Part shown: positions 24,688 through 32,603 of the stretch, piece by piece
How positions within the stretch are numbered: the stretch's first letter is position 1
How the letters are laid out: each line of letters starts with the position of its first letter
From: Acidimicrobiales bacterium
GTDB lineage: Bacteria; Actinomycetota; Acidimicrobiia; Acidimicrobiales; JAUJNH01
Reading direction: 5' to 3'
Assembly (NCBI GenBank): GCA_030448245.1
Contig: JAUJNH010000003.1
Coordinates: 228,126-260,728, forward strand
Length of the DNA: 32,603 nt
Position numbers and translations under genes: made by a program
Notes under the pieces: generated by a model
What the model saw: the letters and a program-made list of their open reading frames with translations, nothing else
The model's database searches: none
What the model was told of the DNA's origin: nothing

Positions 24688-25027
24688 CGGGAGCCCCTTG
24701 GGTTTCAGGTTCAACCTGGGCAGACGCGGACCATCATGCCTAGTTCGGTGCGCCGCTGGGTGTCGGACGGCAACGGATCGGCACGAGACCCTTCGCCGAC
24801 GGCGCTGCAGGAATGTCGGCCAGTGCGATCATGAGCGCCGCTCGATGACCTAGCGCGGCAGCCTGACGATCGTTACCGAGCGAGCGGCTGGTGCCGTCCG
24901 AGCCGCTCCTCAACCGTGCAGGCTCGGGCGCGAAGCCTTCCTGGGTCACCCCCGAGGAGCTCGGCCTTAGGTACGGCTTGGAGCGATGTTCCGCCAGCTC
25001 CTGCTCGGGGCCCTTCCGCCAAGGACG
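24688..25027. other. 340-bp gap without a supported gene
   Basis: I find no convincing gene here. Short frames exist on both strands (for example a 69-codon frame, 24740-24949 minus), but their composition and start sites are not persuasive. The stretch may contain the promoter of the HTTM-like gene and the 3' end of the isochorismatase/PRC transcript. Confidence 0.4.
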
Positions 25028-26025
25028 TCAGTCTCGACGGCCGGGGGGTGTGACGGGTAGTCGTGCATGTGCTGATGGTGGCCCCAGCTTGCTCTGCTCA
25101 GTCTCGATGGAGGGCGGTTCGTCCCAGGGCATCTTGCTGACGAAGAGCCTGGGGACGTTGATGAACACCTGCCCGTCGCCGGTCTTGGCGACTGCCTCGA
25201 AGGGATGAACGTCTTCCGCTTGATCAGCGGGCCTCGAGCGACCATCAAGTACCCAGCCACCTCCGCGTCCCCTTCGACGACCTCTTCGATGGGCCCGACC
25301 GTGAGGTGATCAGACCCCGGACGGTGTCGCCCACCTTCGGGGATGCGCTGGTGGCATCGACCGTCTTCAAGAACTCCGCCACCTTGAGCACGGCGTTGCC
25401 GATCAGGGGTAGTTCAGCCGGATCGAAGCCTGGTATGCGGCGACGGTGTCAGCGCCGATGGCGTCGCGGAGGAAGGTGACGTCGTAGCCGCGCTCCATGG
25501 CGCGCCGGCCAGTCGACTCACAGCACAGGTTCGCCGTCATCCCCGCTATCACCAGGTTCGTGGTGCCGAACCGGTCGAGGTGGTCCGGCAGGTCAGTCTC
25601 GAACACGTCCACCCCCTTGTGCGGCCGGAGGACGACCTCATCCTCCCTCGGCCGCAGGTCCGGGTGGAAGTCGGCCCCCCATGAGCCTGCCAAGAACATC
25701 TTCTTCTCGAACATCATGCGGTTGATGCCGCTTCGGCGCTGCAGCTCGTGGTTCTCGTAGTCCTCGGCGGTGTACGCCATCGGTGCGAACAGCACCGGGA
25801 TCCCCGCTGCCGAGCGCCCTCGATGGCCTGCTTGAGATGCCCCACCACGTCGTGCTTCTCGACGGTGCGGCGGGCCATGTCCCAGTCGGCTCCGCCCTCG
25901 GACAGGAAGTCGTTCACCGGGTCGATCACGAGCAGGGCCGTCCGCTCGGGTACGAAGCCTGTCCCGCTCTGGCCCTTCAACCGGTACGTTCCGCCGCAGC
26001 GGGTCTCATCGCCCGTCGTGCCCAT
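25028..26025 (-). pseudogene. Isochorismatase-like hydrolase joined to a PRC-barrel-like domain, broken by four one-base gaps
   Basis: Read with four single bases restored, this is one gene of 333 codons, an exact multiple of three. The first half is an isochorismatase (cysteine hydrolase) domain: TALLVIDPVNDFLSEGGADW with the catalytic Asp, RPREDEVVLRPHKGVDVFET with the Lys, and IAGMTANLCCESTGRRAMER with the Cys, then AYQASIRLNYPLIGNAVLKV. The second half, from VGDTVRGSDHLTVGPIEEVV to GQVFINVPRLFVSKMPWDEP, resembles PRC-barrel/DUF2171-like domains. The missing bases fall at the C4 run 25802-25805, the G4 run 25406-25409, the C4 run 25315-25318 and the G3 run 25202-25204. As it stands the frame closes at 25403 and elsewhere. 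Either the consensus is wrong or the gene is decaying. Confidence 0.7.
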
Positions 26026-26168
26026 CGTCCACCTCGATCAAAAGCGCAGCTGACGATCGGGTCCTACCCTTCCGCCCGCGCCACCACTCGCCAGGGCACC
26101 GCAGCCGGTCCAGGAAGAAGCGGTCGCTCGCCCGTTTCTGCGATGGCGTCCCTGGGTAGCAGGCAGCG

Positions 26169-26642
26169 ATGTATCGACAAGCGGCCGTCCGTGGTGCCAT
26201 CGCCGGACTTGCCGGCGTCGCAGCGATGACGACCGTCGAGAAGGTGGAGCAGCTGTTCACCAAGCGCCCCAACTCCTATGTCCCGGGGCGCACGCTGCTC
26301 GCTCTCCTCGGCCAGAAGCCGTCGCAAGAAGCCAAGCCCCTTCTCGCCAACCATGCGATGCACTGGGGCACCGGCGTGGTCCTCGGGGTGCTCCGCGGCG
26401 TCTGGGCAGCGTCAGGGTTGCGAGGTCCACGATCATCCCTTGCCCACACCGTGGTCCGCCTGTCGACCGACCAGACGCTCGAGAACGCCACCGGGATGGG
26501 TGCCCCCCCTCCGACCTGGCCTCGCCAGGAGCAGCTCATCGACCTCCTGCACAAAGGCGTCTACTCCTTCGTGACCGGCGCCGTCGCCGAACGCCTCATC
26601 AGCGCCAGGCAGCCCGGGCTGAGCGGACGCACCAGCCACTGA
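26169..26642 (+). CDS. Membrane-associated hypothetical protein, 157 aa
   Basis: An intact 157-aa protein. The N-terminus MYRQAAVRGAIAGLAGVAAM is a hydrophobic helix with a basic start. The middle has PNSYVPGRTLLALLGQK and HAMHWGTGVVLGVLRGVWAA, a second hydrophobic helix, and a third lies in HKGVYSFVTGAVAERLI. This glycine-rich AxxGAxAGxAG pattern at the start with a later HWGxGxxxG motif is seen in uncharacterised actinobacterial membrane proteins (DUF1440-like in style), but I do not claim a family. The ATG at 26169 is used. It is divergent from the isochorismatase gene and convergent with the disturbed region after 26690. Confidence 0.65.
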   Translation: MYRQAAVRGAIAGLAGVAAMTTVEKVEQLFTKRPNSYVPGRTLLALLGQKPSQEAKPLLANHAMHWGTGVVLGVLRGVWAASGLRGPRSSLAHTVVRLSTDQTLENATGMGAPPPTWPRQEQLIDLLHKGVYSFVTGAVAERLISARQPGLSGRTSH

Positions 26643-26689
26643 CGCCGGGAGCAGCCAAGCCAACTTCGCCTTGCGTTCCCCACTGGGAA

Positions 26690-27464
26690 TGTCAACCCCG
26701 GCTTGGCCCCACCCTGACGCCTTGGTTGGCCGACCTTGAGCCGCCTGGTCACGGCTGCAGCGGGACTTGATCGCCGAGACCGTGCGCTCCTTGCCGCGGG
26801 GTCTACGGTCTTTGTGGTCGGCCTCCCACAGCTCGATGCGCCCCTCGGGTTCCCACCGCAGGTAGACCTGATGGCGGCGTCGGCCCTCCACCCCTTCCAG
26901 CAACGCCGCCCGCTCGCCCGCCTCGAACCGGCGCGCCAACCGGCCTGGAACGCCCGCAACGCCGGAACATCGCCGCCGGCGTCGCCGTCGACGCTGAGCT
27001 CCGAAAGCCGGGGGTCCGGAGCGCAGGGCCACGGATGGTCGTTGCGACGTTCGGAGAGAGAGGGCAGCGCCCATGCCCGTTCGGGGGGCTGCTGGACCAC
27101 CCGGGGGCGTTTCCGAACATCGACCGCCAAGGTCTTCGCGCAAGAACACCTGCAGCTTGCCGCAGTCAAGCTTGATCGAGTAACCGAGGCCGACGCGAAA
27201 AACTTCTCTCCACGTTGCGCTTAGCGGCTTCTCAACCACCGAGGCCGGACAGCCAACCTTTTCCCCGTGACCTACCTCAATTGTCAGCTGATCCGACTCT
27301 GAGGTGACTAGACCGCGTTTGGAAGTCCGACCATACCTAACCCATGCGTGTGCTTCGCCGCCCGGCTTCGCCAGAGGAAACCACCTACGTTCAAGGACGT
27401 GATGGAACCAGGCTGCGGCTATCGACGATACGAAGGAAGCCAGAATGACAGGCAACTGATCCAA
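26690..27464 (-). pseudogene. Disturbed gene region: membrane-anchored N-terminal part plus frame-broken C-terminal part
   Basis: No family recognised. A TTG at 27464, preceded by AAGGA about 6 nt away, starts a protein with one membrane helix (PVILASFVSSIAAAWFHHVL) and about 110 coherent residues ending KLQVFLREDL. The nucleotides coding this part are clearly less GC-rich than the rest of the window. After about 27130 the sensible reading seems to move to another frame (RAWALPSLSERRNDHPWPCA, LSELSVDGDAGGDVPALRAF) and near 26950 back again (FEAGERAALLEGVEGRRRHQ, VYLRWEPEGRIELWEADHKD). Either two or three remnants lie side by side or one gene carries shifts. The 3' limit is approximate. Part of it may be a real intact small protein. 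Confidence 0.3.
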
Positions 27465-27572
27465 GCCGAGTCCTTAGGCCTAGTACCAACGGAACGGTCA
27501 AGCGGCGCTTGCTACGAGGTCATTGTAATCTTCGCTTGTGTCCGCCAGTTGAGGACCTTCGGGGTAGTCCGT

Positions 27573-28213
27573 TCATCCCGATGGAGCGCCCGGCTCGTGC
27601 CGATCCCGAGCGGTGACTGGTCGAGGTTCCGCGACGAGCGGTGCCAGCCGTCGGGCGATGTCCTCGAGGCTTGAGATCTGGCGTGTTGTCCACTGGCCCC
27701 ACGGTGCGCAATGCGCAGACCATTGCCGCCTGAGCTCAGGAAGTAGATGGATGCGGAAGCGGCGTCCTCCCCCAGCCAGACCACTCCGCCAGGGACCACT
27801 GACTGCTTCAACCCACTGCCCTCGAGCTCGGTCCTGCTGAAGGCGTTGTAGATGGTGACGTCGTAGTTCCCGGCAGGACCGGCAGCTTCGAGCTGCTCGT
27901 AGTTCGCGGCCCCCGACTTCACCTGCCGCACTCGCACCACCGCGCTCCCCTCGGGCAAGACGCTCTCCAGCGCCTGGGTCCTCGGTGACCGCGCAACGGG
28001 CTCCGACGCGGATCCCGCCGGAGCGCTCGTGGTAGGCGGAGAGCCAGATCCGATGGCGGTGTTCCCGTTGCTCAGGGCGAATATCGCTGCGAGCGATATG
28101 CAACCGCCTGCTAGAGCGCCGACAAGTAGCTTCCGTGACCGCAGTCGTCTCCGATCGATAGCCGCCGGGGCCGACCGTAGCCGCGGTTCAGCGCCCCGAC
28201 CCGACCTCTGCAC
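27573..28213 (-). pseudogene. Single-pass membrane protein of unknown function, one frameshift near its end
   Basis: From the GTG at 28213 the frame encodes a basic cytoplasmic start (RRRLRSRKLL), one membrane helix (VGALAGGCISLAAIFALS), a Ser/Pro/Ala linker and an outer domain: LESVLPEGSAVVRVRQVKSG, GNYDVTIYNAFSRTELEG, then WLGEDAASASIYFLSSGGNG. Near 27710-27720 the sense moves to another frame that reads PWGQWTTRQISSLEDIARRL and APLVAEPRPVT, ending at 27573. Adding one base there gives 213 codons exactly. The present frame instead runs to 27512 with an unlike tail. Family not recognised; it looks like a short secreted-side sensor or lipoprotein-like domain. Confidence 0.5.
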
Positions 28214-28462
28214 CGGCAGCCACTCCGGCCCGGGCCTCTGGTCTTGCTGTTACCGGGCACAGCAGTCGTGCCGCTATAGGGCGGGTCGGCGACCGGCTCA
28301 AGCTGGGTGCGACGGCCGAGGTCATCAGTCGGCGGCCGCCTGGAGCTCCTCCTCCTCTTGACCTCGCCCGCTCTGTCGAGCCCGGAAGACTTTGCCTCTC
28401 GCGCCAAACCGGCTCAGCGGTGGGGGGACGTGCTGACGCGGCGCGGTGGGTAGAGGTTGCCA

Positions 28463-28906
28463 ATGCCCGACACCGATCCCATGAACGTCGAAGGGGCCCT
28501 CGAGAAGCTGAACGCCGCCCTCCGGCTCCAATACCGCTCGTCGCTGGAGCTCAGCCTCGTGGCCGGCAGCCTCATAGGGCTCGAGTGGCAGCCGCTGGAG
28601 CCCCTGCTGTGGTCCTATGCCCAGGCCGAGCTCGACGATCTCCGCCGCCTGGTCCAGAAGATCGTCGCCCTCGGAGGGACCCCGGCTACAGACCCGGCGC
28701 CGTTCCACACGGCGCCCGACACCGAGAAGGCGCTGGTGACCTTGGTCGACCACGAGTGCGAGACCCTGGTCGCGCTCCACCGGGTGCTGCCCGACACTGG
28801 CCAGGAGCCGCGTTCGGAGGCCTTGGAGCACCGGATCGAGCACCTGATCATGCGCAAGCAGGAGCAAGTCGACACCCTGCGGCGGGCTCTCGGGCATAGA
28901 GGGTGA
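28463..28906 (+). CDS. Ferritin-like domain protein
   Basis: A 147-aa four-helix protein. The order is EKLNAALRLQYRSSLELSLV, WQPLEPLLWSYAQAELDDLR, the HECETLVALHRVLPDTGQE helix, and EALEHRIEHLIMRKQEQVDT. Carboxylate and His residues at these positions (Glu of SSLEL, Glu of QAELDD, Glu of HECE, Glu/His of EALEH) are as in ferritin-like/rubrerythrin-type di-iron proteins, though ligation cannot be proved by reading. Such proteins bind iron or act in oxidative stress. The ATG at 28463 follows GAGG by 6 nt; a TTG at 28457 is also in frame. The gap before it (28214-28462) shows no gene. Confidence 0.8.
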   Translation: MPDTDPMNVEGALEKLNAALRLQYRSSLELSLVAGSLIGLEWQPLEPLLWSYAQAELDDLRRLVQKIVALGGTPATDPAPFHTAPDTEKALVTLVDHECETLVALHRVLPDTGQEPRSEALEHRIEHLIMRKQEQVDTLRRALGHRG

Positions 28907-29041
28907 GCGGGCGGAGGCCTGAGGCCGCCAGCGAGCGGGAACATACCTCGGTCTCCGGTCCGGGGCCGGGGCGACATGGCTTCGCCCGCTCTGCGACGAA
29001 ACAAGGTCTTCCGTGCGGCGCCGCGGGCGCGAGGATTGCCC

Positions 29042-29290
29042 ATGCTTGCTCGGTGGCTGTTGGCTCGCACCGGTGGCGCAGCGGCACTCTACGTGATTGT
29101 CTTCGGATGGTTCTGGTTTGGCCTGTGGTCCGTCCGTCCCGATGCATACAGGGACAACTGGGAATGGTGGGACAGGTACGCCTCACCCAGGTGCCTGCAG
29201 GCGCTGCCGGTCGCCCTGCCAGCCTCGGTCCTCATCGGCTGGCTCATCTACCGGAAGGTCGGACATCTCCAGGGAGATGTGAAGGAGTGA
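29042..29290 (+). CDS. Small membrane protein, 82 aa
   Basis: An 82-aa product with two membrane helices: GGAAALYVIVFGWFWFGLWS (about residues 11-30) and LPVALPASVLIGWLIYRK (about 54-71), joined by a polar, tryptophan-rich loop (DAYRDNWEWWDRYASPRC). No family recognised. The ATG at 29042 is the best start because the frame upstream (from 28976) is arginine-rich shadow-like sequence, and CGAGGA lies about 7 nt before it. It stands alone between the ferritin-like gene and tRNA-Thr. Confidence 0.5.
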   Translation: MLARWLLARTGGAAALYVIVFGWFWFGLWSVRPDAYRDNWEWWDRYASPRCLQALPVALPASVLIGWLIYRKVGHLQGDVKE

Positions 29291-29497
29291 CCTGCCGCAG
29301 GCCTCCCGCCGGGTGCCCCGGAAGGTGCGGCTGGCCTGCCCGTGTAGGCCGGTCAGGGGTCGCGCCCGGTCTGGACGCGCAGCTCCCAGTAGCCGGGCCA
29401 AGCTTCCCCGAGGGTGCCCCTCATGCCACGCGACAGTCAGGGTTTCAGGGACACCCGCTTCGCTGGAGGCTCCGAAGCCGAGAAACCGCAGAAACAC

Positions 29498-29572
29498 TGG
29501 AGCCCGAGGAGGGAGTTGAACCCTCGACCTACGCATTACGAGTGCGTTGCTCTACCACTGAGCTACTCGGGC
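29498..29572 (-). tRNA. tRNA-Thr (anticodon CGT)
   Basis: A complete cloverleaf of 75 nt on the minus strand: acceptor stem GCCCGAG/CTCGGGC, D-stem GCTC/GAGC with loop AGTGGTA, anticodon stem ACGCA/TGCGT with loop CTCGTAA (anticodon CGT, reads ACG), T-arm GAGGG-TTCAACT-CCCTC, discriminator T and an encoded CCA at 29500-29498. All stems are perfectly paired. The 207 bp between the small membrane protein and this tRNA hold no gene that I can support. Confidence 0.95.
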
Positions 29573-29621
29573 GGCGGCTCGCGAGCATGGCACACGACGG
29601 TCCCCCCGCACGCACGGATCT

Positions 29622-29659
29622 GTGACGTTGCCGAAACCTGGGAGGAACCTCTGAGCAAC
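29622..29659 (+). promoter_or_regulatory. GlnR-type box upstream of amtB
   Basis: Four elements lie exactly 11 bp apart: GTGAC (29622-29626), GAAAC (29633-29637), GGAAC (29644-29648) and GCAAC (29655-29659). The actinobacterial GlnR consensus is gTnAC-n6-GAAAC in repeats of this period; the first pair matches it fully and the second pair keeps the AAC cores. It ends 55 nt before the amtB ATG, a usual place for activation of amtB-glnK under nitrogen limitation. An 8-bp inverted repeat, GACGTTGC/GCAACGTC (29624-29631 and 29654-29661), overlaps it. Confidence 0.65.
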
Positions 29660-29714
29660 GTCGTCCCGCCATGCTGACGCTGTTCTGACGTCCCGACGCG
29701 AGGAGTGACAGCCC

Positions 29715-31330
<1,616 letters not shown>

Positions 31331-31368
31331 CGCCTCGTCCCGCCGGTTCAGGCCGGCGGGGACAGGCG
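31331..31368. terminator. Bidirectional hairpin between glnK and holB
   Basis: An outer stem CGCCT/AGGCG and an inner stem GTCCCGCCGG/CCGGCGG(G)GAC with a TTCAGG loop cover the 17-bp gap and the end of holB. The holB stop codon (31348-31350) is inside the loop. The long GC stem can end transcription from both sides. No T tract is present on either strand. Confidence 0.55.
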
Positions 31369-32376
31369 CAGCAGGAGGGCCGAGAGGAGGAGCCCCTCGT
31401 TCGGGTTGCGGACGAGGTGCTTCGCGGCGTCACGGATGGCGGCAAAGGCGGCCGGGTCGGCCCGGCCCGACGCCAGCCGGTCCCGGTAGGCGCCGGCGAG
31501 CGTGGCCAGCCCCGCCTGCAGCTCGTCGGTGCGCACCCGGCGCACCTCCCTCTTGTGGCGGTCCTCGACGTCCTTGCGGCCCCGCCGGCGGCCGGCGATG
31601 TCGTCGAGGCGGTCGAGCTCGGCCAGCTCGGCCGCCTGACGCACGGCCAGCGACTCGAGGATCGACTCGACCTGGAGCTGCAGCTCGTCGACCAGGGTGG
31701 CCACGGTGGCCCCCGTGCCGTCGAGGGCGTCGGGCAGTCGGCGCCAGAACGCCTGGCGCGAGGCGAAGCCGGCGTCGCCGGCCAGCAGGCGGGCCCGGTC
31801 GAGGCGCCCCCCGGCGGCGGCGGCCGCCGCCTCGGCCGCCTCGGGCGCCACCCCCTCGCCCACCAGGGCAGCCACGATGACGTCCTCGCCGAGCGGGTCG
31901 AGGTCGATCACCACGCACCGGCTGGCGATGGTTACCAGCTCGGGTGGGACGAGATCGGCGAGCAGGACGAAGTGGATCCCCTCGGGGGGCTCCTCGATCG
32001 TCTTCAGCAGGGCGGGGCCGCTGTCGCGCACCAGGTGGAGGTCGGGCACGACGACCACCATGCGGTCGGCCTCGACCGGCGACCGGTAGGCCAGCTTGGT
32101 GATGTCCCGGGCGTCGCCGATCGACAGGGCGGCCCCGTCCCGCTCGTACAAGCGCACGTCCGGGTGGGCGAAAACCAACGCCCGCCGGGCGACGTCGGGC
32201 TCCTGGGCTCCGCCCACCAGGGCGGCGGCGAAGGCGGCCGCCGCCTCGAGCCCGCCGGTGCCGGGCGGCCCGACCAGCAGGTAGGCGTGTGACGGCCGCT
32301 GTGCCGCGGCCACCAGCTCGGCGACGGCCCGTTCCTGCCCCGGCACCCCGCTGAACAGGTCGGCGACCGCGGTCAC
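31348..32376 (-). CDS. holB: DNA polymerase III subunit delta prime
   Basis: A 342-aa AAA+ protein of the clamp-loader complex. It starts VADLFSGVPGQERAVAEL, then AYLLVGPPGTGGLEAAAAFA, ALSIGDARDITKLAYRSPVE, MVVVVPDLHLVRDSGPALLK with TIEEPPEGIHFVL, and the sensor-like IASRCVVIDLDPL. The P-loop has Gly where ATPases have Lys (GTGG instead of GTGK), which fits the known lack of ATP hydrolysis by delta prime, and SRC is kept. The C-terminal region ends AAKHLVRNPNEGLLLSALLL. The GTG at 32376 overlaps the tmk stop by 4 nt (GTGA), so the upstream frame is not part of it. Arrangement tmk-holB is common. Confidence 0.93.
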   Translation of the reverse strand: MTAVADLFSGVPGQERAVAELVAAAQRPSHAYLLVGPPGTGGLEAAAAFAAALVGGAQEPDVARRALVFAHPDVRLYERDGAALSIGDARDITKLAYRSPVEADRMVVVVPDLHLVRDSGPALLKTIEEPPEGIHFVLLADLVPPELVTIASRCVVIDLDPLGEDVIVAALVGEGVAPEAAEAAAAAAGGRLDRARLLAGDAGFASRQAFWRRLPDALDGTGATVATLVDELQLQVESILESLAVRQAAELAELDRLDDIAGRRRGRKDVEDRHKREVRRVRTDELQAGLATLAGAYRDRLASGRADPAAFAAIRDAAKHLVRNPNEGLLLSALLLRLSPPA

Positions 32377-32603
32377 AGCAGGCGGTCGACCTCGGCCCAC
32401 ACCCGAGCCGCGACCTCCTCGACCGGGGCGTCGGCCGGGATCACCACCCAGCGCTGCGGATCGGCGGCGGCCATCTGGCGGAAGGCGACGTTCACCCGGG
32501 CGTGGAACGGCGCGCCCTCCATCTCCAGGCGGTCCGGCTCGCTGGACAGGCGGGCAGCGGCCACGTCGAGAGGCAGGTCGAGGAGGATCACGAGGTCGGG
32601 CTG
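32373..32603 (-). CDS. tmk: Thymidylate kinase, C-terminal part (runs off the window)
   Basis: The last 76 residues of thymidylate kinase, which phosphorylates dTMP. It begins inside the window edge with QPDLVILLDLPLDVAAARLS, a typical Tmk strand and helix, followed by PDRLEMEGAPFHARVNVAF (the lid DRxE....FhxrVxxaf pattern) and WVVIPADAPVEEVAARVWAE. The N-terminal P-loop lies beyond 32603. Its stop overlaps the holB start. Confidence 0.92.
   Translation of the reverse strand, partial: QPDLVILLDLPLDVAAARLSSEPDRLEMEGAPFHARVNVAFRQMAAADPQRWVVIPADAPVEEVAARVWAEVDRLL

Noticed and set aside
23482..24834. 450-codon plus-strand frame opposite the HTTM-like gene
   Set aside because: Very rich in Glu, Gln and Gly without hydrophobic core, as expected for the antisense of membrane-helix codons.
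24740..24949. 69-codon minus-strand frame
   Set aside because: No family resemblance, no clear ribosome site, alanine/arginine-rich composition typical of chance frames.

Overview
The window is high-GC DNA (most genes are well above 70% G+C by eye) packed with overlapping genes and frequent GTG/TTG starts. Actinobacterial hallmarks are a GlnR-type box in front of amtB-glnK, STAS-domain anti-sigma-factor antagonists, a MecA_N-type penicillin-binding protein and a PgeF/Mur pair. I read it as an actinobacterium, possibly of the Acidimicrobiia type. The class-level call is inference.

Layout. 0.08-1.2 kb (-): antibiotic-biosynthesis-monooxygenase-like protein, GNAT acetyltransferase and a 63-aa membrane peptide. 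1.3-2.2 kb (+): a frameshifted scramblase/LURP-like gene and a DUF1905 gene. 2.2-6.4 kb (-): a methyltransferase and a bifunctional PutA. 6.5-15.7 kb (-): a glycan-type operon of nine genes. It holds two sugar-nucleotide epimerases, a zinc-type dehydrogenase, a Gfo/Idh oxidoreductase, a GT4, three tandem CgeB-like glycosyltransferases and a methyltransferase. Start and stop codons overlap or nearly touch at the first seven junctions; only the last gene has a 46-nt gap. A sigma-B-like promoter lies before it and a GC hairpin after it. 16.1-17.6 kb (+): STAS, hemerythrin, STAS. 17.6-19.9 kb (-): a MurD-family ligase, probably MurD2-like, coupled to pgeF. 19.9-22.2 kb: a methyltransferase relic and a class B penicillin-binding protein. 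22.5-24.7 kb: DUF2243 and HTTM-like membrane proteins. 25.0-28.2 kb: a disturbed accessory stretch with several broken genes and an AT-richer islet. 28.5-29.3 kb: a ferritin-like protein and a small membrane protein. 29.5 kb: tRNA-Thr(CGT). 29.7-31.3 kb: amtB-glnK. 31.3-32.6 kb (-): holB (delta prime) and the end of tmk.

Main points. (1) The glycan operon carries enzymes for making, modifying, transferring and methylating a sugar but no transporter, flippase or polymerase, so its product is unknown. (2) At 25.0-26.0 kb an isochorismatase domain and a PRC-barrel-like domain form one 333-aa reading frame once four single bases are restored, each at a G/C run. (3) Similar one-base breaks occur elsewhere in the window, so either consensus error or true gene decay must be sorted out. 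(4) A four-element GlnR-like box with exact 11-bp spacing precedes amtB. (5) The Mur ligase carries features that fit the L-glutamate-adding MurD2 type.
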